From NCBI GenBank assembly GCA_002297865.1, contig DBKX01000384.1, positions 1-11,560 of the forward strand: a stretch of 11,560 bases of DNA, written 5' to 3'. This document shows positions 1 through 7,202 of this stretch, in pieces. Numbering within the stretch: the first letter of the stretch is position 1; each line of letters starts with the position of its first letter. A model generated the notes under the pieces. The model was not told the DNA's origin. It saw nothing but the letters and a program-made list of their open reading frames with translations, and did no database searches. The position numbers and the translations under genes were made by a program. Source of the stretch: Lachnoclostridium sp. UBA739. Lineage in GTDB: Bacteria; Bacillota_A; Clostridia; Lachnospirales; Lachnospiraceae.

Positions 1-43
1 TCCTCTGAAACCCTTGCTATTACTGGGCTAAAAACACACTTTG

Positions 44-54
44 CGGGGCGGATT
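44..54. repeat. Copy 1 of a GC-rich 11-bp direct repeat
   Basis: CGGGGCGGATT occurs here and again at 122-132 in the same orientation, start to start 78 bp. Both copies stand out as GC-rich islands in AT-rich DNA. An imperfect inverted partner of the flanking bases (TCAATCCCGC, 99-108) lies between them. I cannot assign an element. Confidence 0.5.
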
Positions 55-121
55 GATTCTTTACTTTTCTAAACCAGTTTTATCCTGTCAAACTACACTC
101 AATCCCGCTATTCATCACATA

Positions 122-132
122 CGGGGCGGATT
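122..132. repeat. Copy 2 of a GC-rich 11-bp direct repeat
   Basis: This is the second copy of CGGGGCGGATT, in the same orientation as the copy at 44-54. The match ends after 11 bases on the right and one base short of the window's other copy on the left. Confidence 0.5.
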
Positions 133-204
133 TACCATAATATCTCATTTATTCATTTTGCTAAACAATAAAATTCACCAAAAACAATCTTATCCTTAAT
201 CATT

Positions 205-294
205 TTAGCACACAATATCTCGCACTGCAATATCAAAACTGGTATTTTCTTCCTCACCCTCATTCCAAACACATTCCCTTACAGACTTTTTCAT
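205..294 (-). CDS. Possible small ORF of 29 codons downstream of jetC
   Basis: An ATG at 292-294 follows an AAGGAG site by about 8 nt. It opens MKKSVRECVWNEGEEENTSF and ends DIAVRDIVC before TAA at 205-207. A second ATG (201-203) starts one base after this TAA and runs 16 codons to TGA at 153-155. Removing one T would join the two into a 46-codon ORF. I do not recognise the peptide. It could be a genuine small gene, the decayed start of a lost gene, or chance; only the ribosome binding site argues for translation. Confidence 0.3.
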   Translation of the reverse strand: MKKSVRECVWNEGEEENTSFDIAVRDIVC

Positions 295-349
295 GCTCCC
301 ACTCCTTATCCAATCATTTTTCCTATACTAAAAACGAGATGTTATTTTA

Positions 350-380
350 GTAAAGCCCCTCTCTTTCGAAAGGGGCTTAC
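350..380 (-). terminator. GC-rich hairpin after jetC, probable terminator
   Basis: GTAAAGCCCCT (350-360) pairs with AGGGGCTTAC (371-380) to give a stem of about 10 bp with one bulged base and a 10-nt loop. It lies 30 nt past the jetC stop. On the minus strand only a short TTTACT follows, whereas on the plus strand a five-T run (386-390) follows, so it may act in both directions or be a weak terminator for jetC. Confidence 0.55.
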
Positions 381-410
381 TGCATTTTTATATTCCAGAG
401 AGCTGACTTA

Positions 411-3400
411 CTACTCCCCTTCCGCCAAACTAAGATACCTTCCCTTATCAATATGCATCATCGAAATCTGGTTCTTCTCCCTCTTAAATCCATACACACA
501 ATCCACATTTCGAATTAACGATTGCAATCTCTCATCCGGTACGCAGACAATCAGCTGCAAATCCAGTTTTCTCGCATATTTCAGACAAACCTCACTACGT
601 CTCTGGTCCATCTTAGAAAATGCTTCATCCAGCAGCACAAGCTTAATCTTAGAATCTCGATTGCTCTGGTTCATATAAAGCATTGCAAATCCCGCCAACA
701 ACGCAACGTACTTCGGATTCTGACCTTCACCACCAGAATCCCTACCAGCCATATCATCCACGTAATTCTCACGTATAATATTGCCCTCTTCATCCGTAAC
801 CTGCTCATACATATTGAACTGCAGATACGTTCTGTAATCCACGTATTTCTCCATCTCCATGCGGCACTGGCTTAAAGAACGCTCGTCATTTTCTACCGGA
901 GGCATAAACTTATCGGTCAGAAGTTTAATCTTGCTCTCGTATTTCTGATAGAACATATCATCTCCGAAGCTCATCTGACCATCCAGCGCATCAAACTCTG
1001 GATTCTTGCTGTCAAGCTCAGAAGCCATTAGCATTTCATAAAACTGCCCATCGGAATTTTTAGCTGCTTCAATCTTAATCTGATACGTACTGTCAGCGAA
1101 ATTGGTATCACGAAGCATTCGGTTAATCTCGTTCTTGTGTCTTTGGGCCGCTTTAATATCACCATGGATTTTGGCAATGACATTATCACGGAGCATTTTA
1201 TATACTAATCCATACTGTTTAGCAAACTCTTCCTCATAGCCTGGTTTGTAGTTTTTCTCATAATCCAGAAGCTGATTGAGATATACGTCATTGGACTTTT
1301 CGGCGCCTGTGAAACCGCAGGAAGGATAACGACGAATATATTCGTTTCGGGACTGGTATAACTGTTCCTGCTGGGTCTGTTCCTTCTCCGTAAGATCATT
1401 TAGCTGGCCTTCCAGCTTATTTTTCAGTGTAAGTCCAGACACTTTCTCAAGCATTTTACGAACCTTCTGCTCTAGCTCTTCATTTGCCACATAACCTGCT
1501 AAACAAGCATTCAGATAATTTTTCTTATTATTCAGATCAGTTCCTAGACGAACGCTCACTTTTGTTTTTTCAAGCAAACGCTCTTGATTCTGGTCAAGTT
1601 CTTTTCTGTTTGCACGAACTCGGCTCTCAAGTTCTTTACGTCTTTCCTCTAACTGCTTAAACTCACCTTCCTCTAGGCTCTTAATCTCCTGTTTCACCTT
1701 CTCCATCTCTTCTACCACCAAAGAAAGTGTCTTTTGAGATTCTGAGAACTTCACAAGATGTTCGGACTGATACTGGCTAAGGTCTTCATATTTTAAGATG
1801 CTCTGTAACCCATTAACCGTACGGGACAGTTCATCTCGCTTGGATTCCAGTTTCTTAAGTTCTTCCTCATACGATGCTAGTTTTGCCTTAGACACCTTGC
1901 TTCCAATGCAGGCACCTGTTGTGTAATCTCTTTCTTTTAAATGTCTGAATATAAAGTTACTATACGAGTAACAGTCTGGTGTAACACCTTCTCTTACTTT
2001 CTCTAATTCTTCCACGGAACGGCATTTGATAATACGTCCAATATAATGCTTTAAGCAGGCATCCACATACTCTTCTTTCGCTGAAACGGCTTCATACAGC
2101 GCATTTTTCTCTACTTTGCTTTCCTTATTGGCGATTGCATAGGAGTTGATTAACTGCACATCTTCAAACTGTTTCATTTTCTTGAAAATGACGGCTGCGT
2201 TATGAGCGTATTGTGGCTCGGTAATTAAGCAAAGTTTCAGGCTTCCCATTCGGCCTTCTACAGCATCTTTCCATTCACTGTCCACGATGTCGAATAAGTC
2301 TGCAAATACGTGTACTGGAACTTTCTTTTTGTAAAGATTTGTGAGCTTCTGCTCTAACTGAGTACGTGCCTGGCGAATATGCTCGCTGTAGGATTTTCGG
2401 TTGTTCTTGATATCATCTATCATTTCCTTTTTGGCATTCAGCTCCTCAACCACCTTTTTGTGCTGGTCGCGGTAGTTGCTCCAAAGGTCTTCCACTTCTT
2501 CTTTCTCTTCTTTGATTTTCTCTTTCAGAGAGTCACATAATGCTACAGTTGTTTCTTTAAGGGAAAATACCTGAATCTCCTCTAGAATCGTGTTGCTGAT
2601 GAAATCGTTGGCAATCTCGTCTTCGCCCCATCTACGAAGACCATGAAGGATACTTCTCCACATGGCGCTATTGTCGGCAAGAAGATGGGATTTGTCTTCT
2701 AAGTCCTTGTAGTGCTGTTTCTTGCTTCCTAAGTCACTGGCTTTAATGGCTGCTTTTACTTCTACCAGTTCCGTATCCAGTTCATCTCGCAAGGCTTCTA
2801 GCTTTGCTTTCTCTTCATTGATAAGCGCAAGTTCCTTTTCCAAGTCTTCCTGTTCCGATTCCCATGCGGCAATTTTATTGCGGGCATCCATAATATCAAT
2901 GCACTTCATCTCTGCTCTTAATTCTATGGATTCGGTCTGAGTTTCCAGTAAATGAAGTCCATTTTCCTTAATCACAGTCAGCATGTCAATCTTCTGTTTT
3001 AATTCTTCAATTCTTAATTTTATATCACGATACGCACCTAGCTGCTCGCTTAACTTCTCGATGATAGTTCCTTCGCTCTTAGGAAACATGTAATCGCGGA
3101 TAAACTGTCCTGTACCATTTGACATTTTTAATGCAATAGAGCTTTTCTGCATGGTACGGAAACGACTGCCATCAATATAGCCTAGAATCACTTCATTTAG
3201 GGTACTTTGGTATGCTTCTTGTGAGGCGTAGAAACGGTTTACATCGCCTCTTGTACGGTTGGAATAGGAATTTCTACGGTCGTCCATCAAGCGTTTTAGG
3301 TCTGCTCTTGTATAAGAACCCCCTGCTGCATTGATGTACTGGTCTTCTGGCATTTTGCCCGAATGACTGAAGAAGGAGTAACGCTTTAACTCGGTTTCGT

Positions 3401-3755
3401 TTTTATGCACCTCAAAGAAAGCACCGATACAAGTTACACTCTGGGTTCCTGTGTCTGTAATCTCCAACGTGATTAAGGAATGGAAATCCTGATTCTCACG
3501 GTTGGCACTTCCGTCCTTTTGCTCTCCACGAAGATAACTCATGACGCTTCGTTTGTTCTTGGCATCGTCTGCGGCTTTGTTAAGAAAGTTTGAGGACAGG
3601 CTTCCGTATAAAATTACCTGAATGGCATCCATAACTGTGGATTTTCCAGAACCACTCATTCCACTAAACAGGTTCACGTACTCGTTAAATTCCAGAACCT
3701 TGTGTGAGATTCCTCCCCAGTTATTCAGGCACATCTTAGTAAATATTTTCTTCAT
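411..3755 (-). CDS. jetC: Wadjet SMC/MukB-like ATPase JetC
   Basis: JetC is the motor of Wadjet, an SMC/MukB-like ATPase whose dimer extrudes DNA loops and so tests the size and topology of DNA before JetD cuts. From the chosen ATG it has 1,114 residues. Walker A is GMSGSGKST (32-40), the ABC signature is SGGEGQ (1007-1012), and Walker B with its catalytic glutamate is LVLLDE (1039-1044), followed by AFSKMD. Long charged coiled coils at about 240-475 and 625-810 flank a hinge-like globular part (about 478-615, with AVEGRMGSLKLCLIT). The length and layout fit the family, and no frameshift or motif loss is visible. An ATG 60 nt upstream is in frame, but the AAAGGAGG site favours the shorter start. 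The gene overlaps jetB by 20 nt, ends in TAG, and is followed by a GC-rich hairpin. Confidence 0.92.
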   Translation of the reverse strand: MKKIFTKMCLNNWGGISHKVLEFNEYVNLFSGMSGSGKSTVMDAIQVILYGSLSSNFLNKAADDAKNKRSVMSYLRGEQKDGSANRENQDFHSLITLEITDTGTQSVTCIGAFFEVHKNETELKRYSFFSHSGKMPEDQYINAAGGSYTRADLKRLMDDRRNSYSNRTRGDVNRFYASQEAYQSTLNEVILGYIDGSRFRTMQKSSIALKMSNGTGQFIRDYMFPKSEGTIIEKLSEQLGAYRDIKLRIEELKQKIDMLTVIKENGLHLLETQTESIELRAEMKCIDIMDARNKIAAWESEQEDLEKELALINEEKAKLEALRDELDTELVEVKAAIKASDLGSKKQHYKDLEDKSHLLADNSAMWRSILHGLRRWGEDEIANDFISNTILEEIQVFSLKETTVALCDSLKEKIKEEKEEVEDLWSNYRDQHKKVVEELNAKKEMIDDIKNNRKSYSEHIRQARTQLEQKLTNLYKKKVPVHVFADLFDIVDSEWKDAVEGRMGSLKLCLITEPQYAHNAAVIFKKMKQFEDVQLINSYAIANKESKVEKNALYEAVSAKEEYVDACLKHYIGRIIKCRSVEELEKVREGVTPDCYSYSNFIFRHLKERDYTTGACIGSKVSKAKLASYEEELKKLESKRDELSRTVNGLQSILKYEDLSQYQSEHLVKFSESQKTLSLVVEEMEKVKQEIKSLEEGEFKQLEERRKELESRVRANRKELDQNQERLLEKTKVSVRLGTDLNNKKNYLNACLAGYVANEELEQKVRKMLEKVSGLTLKNKLEGQLNDLTEKEQTQQEQLYQSRNEYIRRYPSCGFTGAEKSNDVYLNQLLDYEKNYKPGYEEEFAKQYGLVYKMLRDNVIAKIHGDIKAAQRHKNEINRMLRDTNFADSTYQIKIEAAKNSDGQFYEMLMASELDSKNPEFDALDGQMSFGDDMFYQKYESKIKLLTDKFMPPVENDERSLSQCRMEMEKYVDYRTYLQFNMYEQVTDEEGNIIRENYVDDMAGRDSGGEGQNPKYVALLAGFAMLYMNQSNRDSKIKLVLLDEAFSKMDQRRSEVCLKYARKLDLQLIVCVPDERLQSLIRNVDCVYGFKREKNQISMMHIDKGRYLSLAEGE

Positions 3756-4404
3756 CCGTATCCTCCTTTGTTTCTGTCGTGTATTCCTCTTCACTAAGTC
3801 TTTGCTGGGAATCATCCGTCTCCCCTGCGTATTCCTTTACCAGTACATTAATCTCTGCCGTTGGGCAGAGGATGTTAATGGTGCTGTACAGATAGATTGG
3901 TGAATTGTCCTCTAGGTTGCCGATGGCAGATGGAAGTTCAATCATCTGATGACGCTTTAAAAGACTAAGGGATTCGTGAAGCTGGCTGGATAATATTTTT
4001 TCACTAATTAAGTTAGTCTCAACTCCATATCTACGAATCTCCGCCAGTGTAGTTACGGTAGCATTTAACCCTTCTCCCATAATCTTGTCGCGGTAAATTA
4101 CTTTTAGCAAAAGCATGAGCTTTGTTGTAAGCAGATTTAGTTTTTCAGTTAGAACCCCTTCTCCGGTAATTCTAAAAATGTTGTCCTGGGTGTCGTGGAT
4201 TAGGTCGCAGCCTAGCACCGCAAGATAATCGGATAGGAACTCTCTATGATTCATGCACACCTGATATCTTGGATTGTCTCGTTGTATAAGGGTTACAGGG
4301 TCGCATTTGACCTGTAGGATACAGGTCTGCTTTAGAAGATCCTGTATGGTTTTTTTCACATTTTCTGCCTCTGTGACAGAAAGATTTTCGATGTACGTAA
4401 GCAT
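3736..4404 (-). CDS. jetB: Wadjet KITE-like subunit JetB (DUF4194-like)
   Basis: JetB is the KITE-type (MksE-like) winged-helix subunit that binds the JetA kleisin and helps hold DNA. The product has 222 residues, normal for DUF4194 proteins. The DUF4194-like core spans about residues 15-190, including KLNLLTTKLMLLLKVIYRDK (88-107) and a winged-helix-like part ending in LLKRHQMIELP (148-158). The last 25 or so residues are strongly acidic and probably disordered (EEEYTTETKEDTDEEN); part of this tail is encoded by the DNA that also holds the jetC ribosome binding site. A GAAAGG site about 10 nt before the ATG is a moderate ribosome binding site. The gene lies 15 nt after jetA and overlaps jetC by 20 nt. 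Confidence 0.85.
   Translation of the reverse strand: MLTYIENLSVTEAENVKKTIQDLLKQTCILQVKCDPVTLIQRDNPRYQVCMNHREFLSDYLAVLGCDLIHDTQDNIFRITGEGVLTEKLNLLTTKLMLLLKVIYRDKIMGEGLNATVTTLAEIRRYGVETNLISEKILSSQLHESLSLLKRHQMIELPSAIGNLEDNSPIYLYSTINILCPTAEINVLVKEYAGETDDSQQRLSEEEYTTETKEDTDEENIY
3761..3768 (-). promoter_or_regulatory. Ribosome binding site that decides the jetC start
   Basis: AAAGGAGG on the minus strand, inside the end of jetB, lies 5-6 nt before the ATG at 3753-3755. It selects this ATG over an upstream in-frame ATG at 3815, which would only add 20 basic residues read from the jetB coding sequence. Confidence 0.85.
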
Positions 4405-4419
4405 GTATATTCAACCTTT

Positions 4420-5844
4420 CTATTCTTCGATAATTAGCTTCGTATAGGTAAATCCGTTCTCATTGCTGATTTCTTCTTCTATGGTAACTTTCTTCTCGTT
4501 TTCGTCGTTACATGTCTCATTCCAGATAAACATAAGTTTCTCCAGATCTTCAACAGACTGAATAGCTTCTTTATCTGCCTGGAATTTGCCGTTCTTCGTA
4601 TTTCTGATACGGAAGGCATCTAACTCGTGCTTTGTGTACAATGGTTTTGGAACGTAATCGGCGATGTCTCCTGATTCCTCGCTTGTCAGCTTCACAGGCT
4701 CAAATTCTTCCTTTGATCTATCCTTTCGTCGGTAGAGACTTTCCTCTGTAATATTCTGGAACTGAGTTGTCAAGATGATTTTCTCGGATAAATGAGTTAG
4801 AATCTCTTCTTTTTTCTTACTCTTATCTAACATGGCAATCAGACGCAATGTGTTATCTTCGCTGTCACCGCCTTCGTGCATAATGTAGTGAATTCGTGCA
4901 AGGGCTCGTTTGGCAAAAATGGTTTTCTGTTCAATTAGTTTGTTGTATTTCTGCTCAATAATGGTAAATTCTCGTTCAATGCGGTAAGCAAGCTCTGCTG
5001 CCTCATCGCAGTATTCCATCATTCTAAGACTTCGGTAATACTGTCTGGTATCCTTTTCTAGGAAAGCATGCTTGCAAGATAAGTCTGCTTTTTTACAATC
5101 GTTATCACTAAGGATTCCTGCTAACAGTTCCTTCACTGCTTCTTTGTAACGATAAAAACTATCGGTTGTAGTAAGAATTGCGTAACGTCTGCTGTCACTA
5201 TTATTTAACTCCTGTATCAGAACTTCCTGAATTCCAAGGAAATCCTTTCTGCTGGAAAGTTCGTCAAAATATGCCCGCATGCCATCCTGCATGTTGGAGA
5301 GTAACTGGCTTAAGCCCTTGGATGTTTTTAATGCATGCCTTAAGATATCGTTGTTCTTTTCCTGATCAATCTGATACGTAAAAAGGGCACTGTATACAGC
5401 TAAAATACTCTCTCGCTCTCGGTCGGAATCGTCACTGTTTAATTCTTTGAATAATTCAATATAAAGCTGGCTATACTCTGGAAATGAAATAATGTATTCA
5501 TTTTGCTTTTCATCAAAATCACGTTTTATCCAGCCCCATGTAATCAGGCGGTTTACGATTTTAGATGGTGTGAAGGCGAATCCTTCACTTTCCTGTTCGG
5601 CAGACACATCTTGTCTGTCTTCCTGTGTCAGCTCGTGTTCGATTGCTTCTAACTGCCATTCCATCTGCACATGACTCATCTGTTCTAGGACGATTTGTTT
5701 TGCTTCTTCAATGGTAAGTCCTAGTGATGTATACATATCGTTGTTCTCGTCGTACAAAGCGACTAGGAAAAGCATGTAGTAGTCACGGTTCTTCGTCCGG
5801 AACAGTGCATAAAACTGTTCTGGAATTTTGTCTTTTAATGTCAT
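4420..5844 (-). CDS. jetA: Wadjet kleisin-like subunit JetA (DUF5716-like, type II-like)
   Basis: JetA is the kleisin (MksF-like) subunit that bridges the two JetC ATPase heads and recruits JetB. The 474-residue protein opens with DKIPEQFYALFRTKNRDYYM, resembling the P-x-x-FF-x-L-x-x-KN start I associate with type II JetA (DUF5716/PF18982). A winged-helix-like region follows, ending near SKIVNRLITWGWI (about 94-107). Residues about 140-360 are a long helical middle part containing the run YRIEREFTIIEQKYNKLIEQ. The C-terminal segment (about 400-474; YTKHELDAFRIRN) is probably the head-binding domain. No catalytic motif is expected or seen. The start overlaps the jetD stop by 4 nt, and jetB begins 15 nt after the TAG stop. 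Assignment rests on family resemblance plus position; the type is less certain than the subunit identity. Confidence 0.85.
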   Translation of the reverse strand: MTLKDKIPEQFYALFRTKNRDYYMLFLVALYDENNDMYTSLGLTIEEAKQIVLEQMSHVQMEWQLEAIEHELTQEDRQDVSAEQESEGFAFTPSKIVNRLITWGWIKRDFDEKQNEYIISFPEYSQLYIELFKELNSDDSDRERESILAVYSALFTYQIDQEKNNDILRHALKTSKGLSQLLSNMQDGMRAYFDELSSRKDFLGIQEVLIQELNNSDSRRYAILTTTDSFYRYKEAVKELLAGILSDNDCKKADLSCKHAFLEKDTRQYYRSLRMMEYCDEAAELAYRIEREFTIIEQKYNKLIEQKTIFAKRALARIHYIMHEGGDSEDNTLRLIAMLDKSKKKEEILTHLSEKIILTTQFQNITEESLYRRKDRSKEEFEPVKLTSEESGDIADYVPKPLYTKHELDAFRIRNTKNGKFQADKEAIQSVEDLEKLMFIWNETCNDENEKKVTIEEEISNENGFTYTKLIIEE

Positions 5845-7037
5845 ATAGGTGATACACCTTCCTGTTCTATGTCCTTTCCATGCGTAAGAATAAGTTCAAG
5901 AAGTGCTTTTAGTTCTTCTGGACACTCACCGCTTGCATAGAGTTCTTCATATTTTATTTTCTTATCATTATCGTAATCAATACCATGTCCGTCCTTGATT
6001 GCGTTTAAGTAGTTTTCTGCGTTCATATTCATTGGCTGTAAGGCTGGAAATAGATTTTGCTTTAGGAATCGGTATATACGAATGCCACCAAGATCCATAT
6101 CGCTCCAATGATAGAACTCGGTTCCTTCCTCTGCGATATCTGCAATATGTCTTAGGAAATTTCTTTCCTTTGGCGAAGGAAATCCATGCACGAAAACGTA
6201 CAAGGTATGATCGTCGTACTTCATACCCTCATAGTTTGCCTGATTCTCAATGGTAATGACACGCCTGACTCCTTCTGCCACAATTGGCTTGCCATGCACT
6301 AACGTCTGGGCATTCAGTATTGTTCCATATGGCATGTTAGAAGTGTTCACAGCAAATGTATCATCAATGGAATATGTCAGGTTTCCCTTGATGGCAAGGG
6401 TCTGAGAATAGGTAAGGATTTTAAACTCGGCAAGGATTTCATAATCTTGCATTCCCTCAATAATTTGTGGGGCTTTTTTTAGTACGGTAATGACTCTTTT
6501 TTCATATTCCTTTTCCAATTTTTTTGAATCGTGGAATACCTTTTCGCTAAATTTCCGTTTAAATTGATATTCTTGTAATCTTGCCAGTTCATATACGCAG
6601 CGCAGGACTTGGGTTTCTTTCTCATCTAGTCGCTTCTTTCCTTCTGCTATCTGTTTTAATATAGAAGAATAATAGTTTGCAAGCCATTCTTCTCTTATGT
6701 CCTTTAGCCATTCTTCTAGCAAGGTCTTCTGTTGTTGAATCACTGTTTTTGGATTCGTGATTCCTTCGTATTCGTATAACCTGTCTAGATTTTCCATTTG
6801 GAAATGAATTATTGTAAAATCAGTACGAACCTGTGTCCATTTTACCTTGATTAATCCGGCGTCTTCCAATATTCTTGCCTCTCGGATTAACTGTTCCCGT
6901 CCTATTTTTTCTCTTAATTCTGGAGTATTCTTAGGATGTACGCTTCCTTTTGTAATTCCAGCTCTCCACTCACTGGCAGTTTTCGTTTTTTTCTCGCCAT
7001 ACTCTTCAATAAACCATTTTCCAAGTTTAGTACCCAT
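5841..7037 (-). CDS. jetD: Wadjet nuclease subunit JetD (Toprim domain)
   Basis: JetD is the effector of Wadjet: a nuclease with a topoisomerase VI-like Toprim fold that cuts plasmid DNA once the JetABC motor has engaged it. The protein has 398 residues. The N-terminal part (about 1-190) is basic and helical and probably an arm or winged-helix region; the C-terminal part (about 200-398) is the DUF2220/Toprim-type domain. The expected metal-binding acidic residues are visible: E264 in VITIENQANY, and D313 and D315 in HWSDMDLGGIRIYRFL. The C-terminus HGKDIEQEGV resembles the usual family ending, so the protein looks complete. The start is fixed by an AGGAGGTGG site 6 nt upstream. It is the first gene of the operon, and its TGA stop overlaps the jetA start by 4 nt (ATGA). 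Identification rests on motif recognition plus the unmistakable neighbours. Confidence 0.9.
   Translation of the reverse strand: MGTKLGKWFIEEYGEKKTKTASEWRAGITKGSVHPKNTPELREKIGREQLIREARILEDAGLIKVKWTQVRTDFTIIHFQMENLDRLYEYEGITNPKTVIQQQKTLLEEWLKDIREEWLANYYSSILKQIAEGKKRLDEKETQVLRCVYELARLQEYQFKRKFSEKVFHDSKKLEKEYEKRVITVLKKAPQIIEGMQDYEILAEFKILTYSQTLAIKGNLTYSIDDTFAVNTSNMPYGTILNAQTLVHGKPIVAEGVRRVITIENQANYEGMKYDDHTLYVFVHGFPSPKERNFLRHIADIAEEGTEFYHWSDMDLGGIRIYRFLKQNLFPALQPMNMNAENYLNAIKDGHGIDYDNDKKIKYEELYASGECPEELKALLELILTHGKDIEQEGVSPI
5847..5859 (-). promoter_or_regulatory. Small hairpin over the jetA translation start region
   Basis: The minus-strand sequence AGGTGTATCACCT forms a 5-bp stem with a 3-nt loop directly before the jetA ATG (5842-5844). 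Its left arm contains the only Shine-Dalgarno-like sequence nearby (GGAAGGTG). Together with the ATGA stop/start overlap this suggests that jetA translation is coupled to ribosomes finishing jetD. The stem is short, so this is inference. Confidence 0.35.
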
Positions 7038-7043
7038 ATCGAG

Positions 7044-7052
7044 CCACCTCCT
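7044..7052 (-). promoter_or_regulatory. Strong ribosome binding site of jetD
   Basis: AGGAGGTGG on the minus strand lies 6 nt before the ATG at 7035-7037. It is a near-perfect anti-16S match and fixes the jetD start. Confidence 0.85.
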
Positions 7053-7088
7053 AACATATGCTTCTATTTTGAATCAAACCTATGTTCT

Positions 7089-7117
7089 ATTGTACTTGAT
7101 TTATTCCCATTTTTCAA
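7089..7117 (-). promoter_or_regulatory. SigmaA-type promoter of the Wadjet operon
   Basis: On the minus strand the -35 box is TTGAAA (7112-7117) and the -10 box is TACAAT (7089-7094), with exactly 17 nt between them. Each box differs from consensus by one base. Transcription would start near 7082, giving a leader of about 45 nt before jetD. I saw no clear operator palindrome over the boxes. Confidence 0.75.
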
Positions 7118-7157
7118 TAAACGAAACATGTCTTCTAATTTTCTCTAGTTCAAATTA

Positions 7158-7192
7158 AAAATAGCGTAAAACACAAAGTTCTACGCTATTTT
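7158..7192 (-). terminator. Rho-independent terminator of the surface-protein gene
   Basis: A perfect 11-bp stem pairs 7158-7168 with 7182-7192 around a 13-nt loop. Read on the minus strand, the second arm TACGCTATTTT runs into a T tract (TTTTT, then AATTT). The stem starts 10 nt after the TAA at 7203-7205. It separates transcription of the surface-protein gene from the Wadjet operon. Confidence 0.85.
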
Positions 7193-7202
7193 GTAAATCA
7201 GT

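Larger units (their letters stand above)
1..410. other. Non-coding stretch downstream of the Wadjet operon
   Basis: About 410 bp with no substantial ORF on either strand. It contains the hairpin after jetC, the possible 29-codon ORF, and the GC-rich 11-bp repeat pair. I saw no tRNA, transposase fragment or convincing insertion-sequence end. The rest is unremarkable AT-rich DNA. Confidence 0.6.

Noticed and set aside
61..100. TTGACA-like box on the minus strand (TTTGACAGGATAAAAC) near the window start
   Set aside because: No acceptable -10 box lies 16-18 nt downstream and no gene follows within the window.
522..875. Plus-strand ORF of 117 codons inside jetC
   Set aside because: It is antisense to the conserved ATPase signature and Walker B region of jetC and has no ribosome binding site or recognisable domain.
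3756..3815. Upstream ATG extending JetC by 20 residues
   Set aside because: The extension is a basic stretch read from jetB coding sequence, whereas a strong AAAGGAGG site sits right before the ATG at 3753-3755 and the shorter protein begins with a typical SMC head strand.
7068..7133. A 20-codon ORF in the jetD leader (starts MFRLLKNGNK)
   Set aside because: It overlaps the -35 and -10 boxes, so the main transcript would start inside it, and it has no convincing ribosome binding site.
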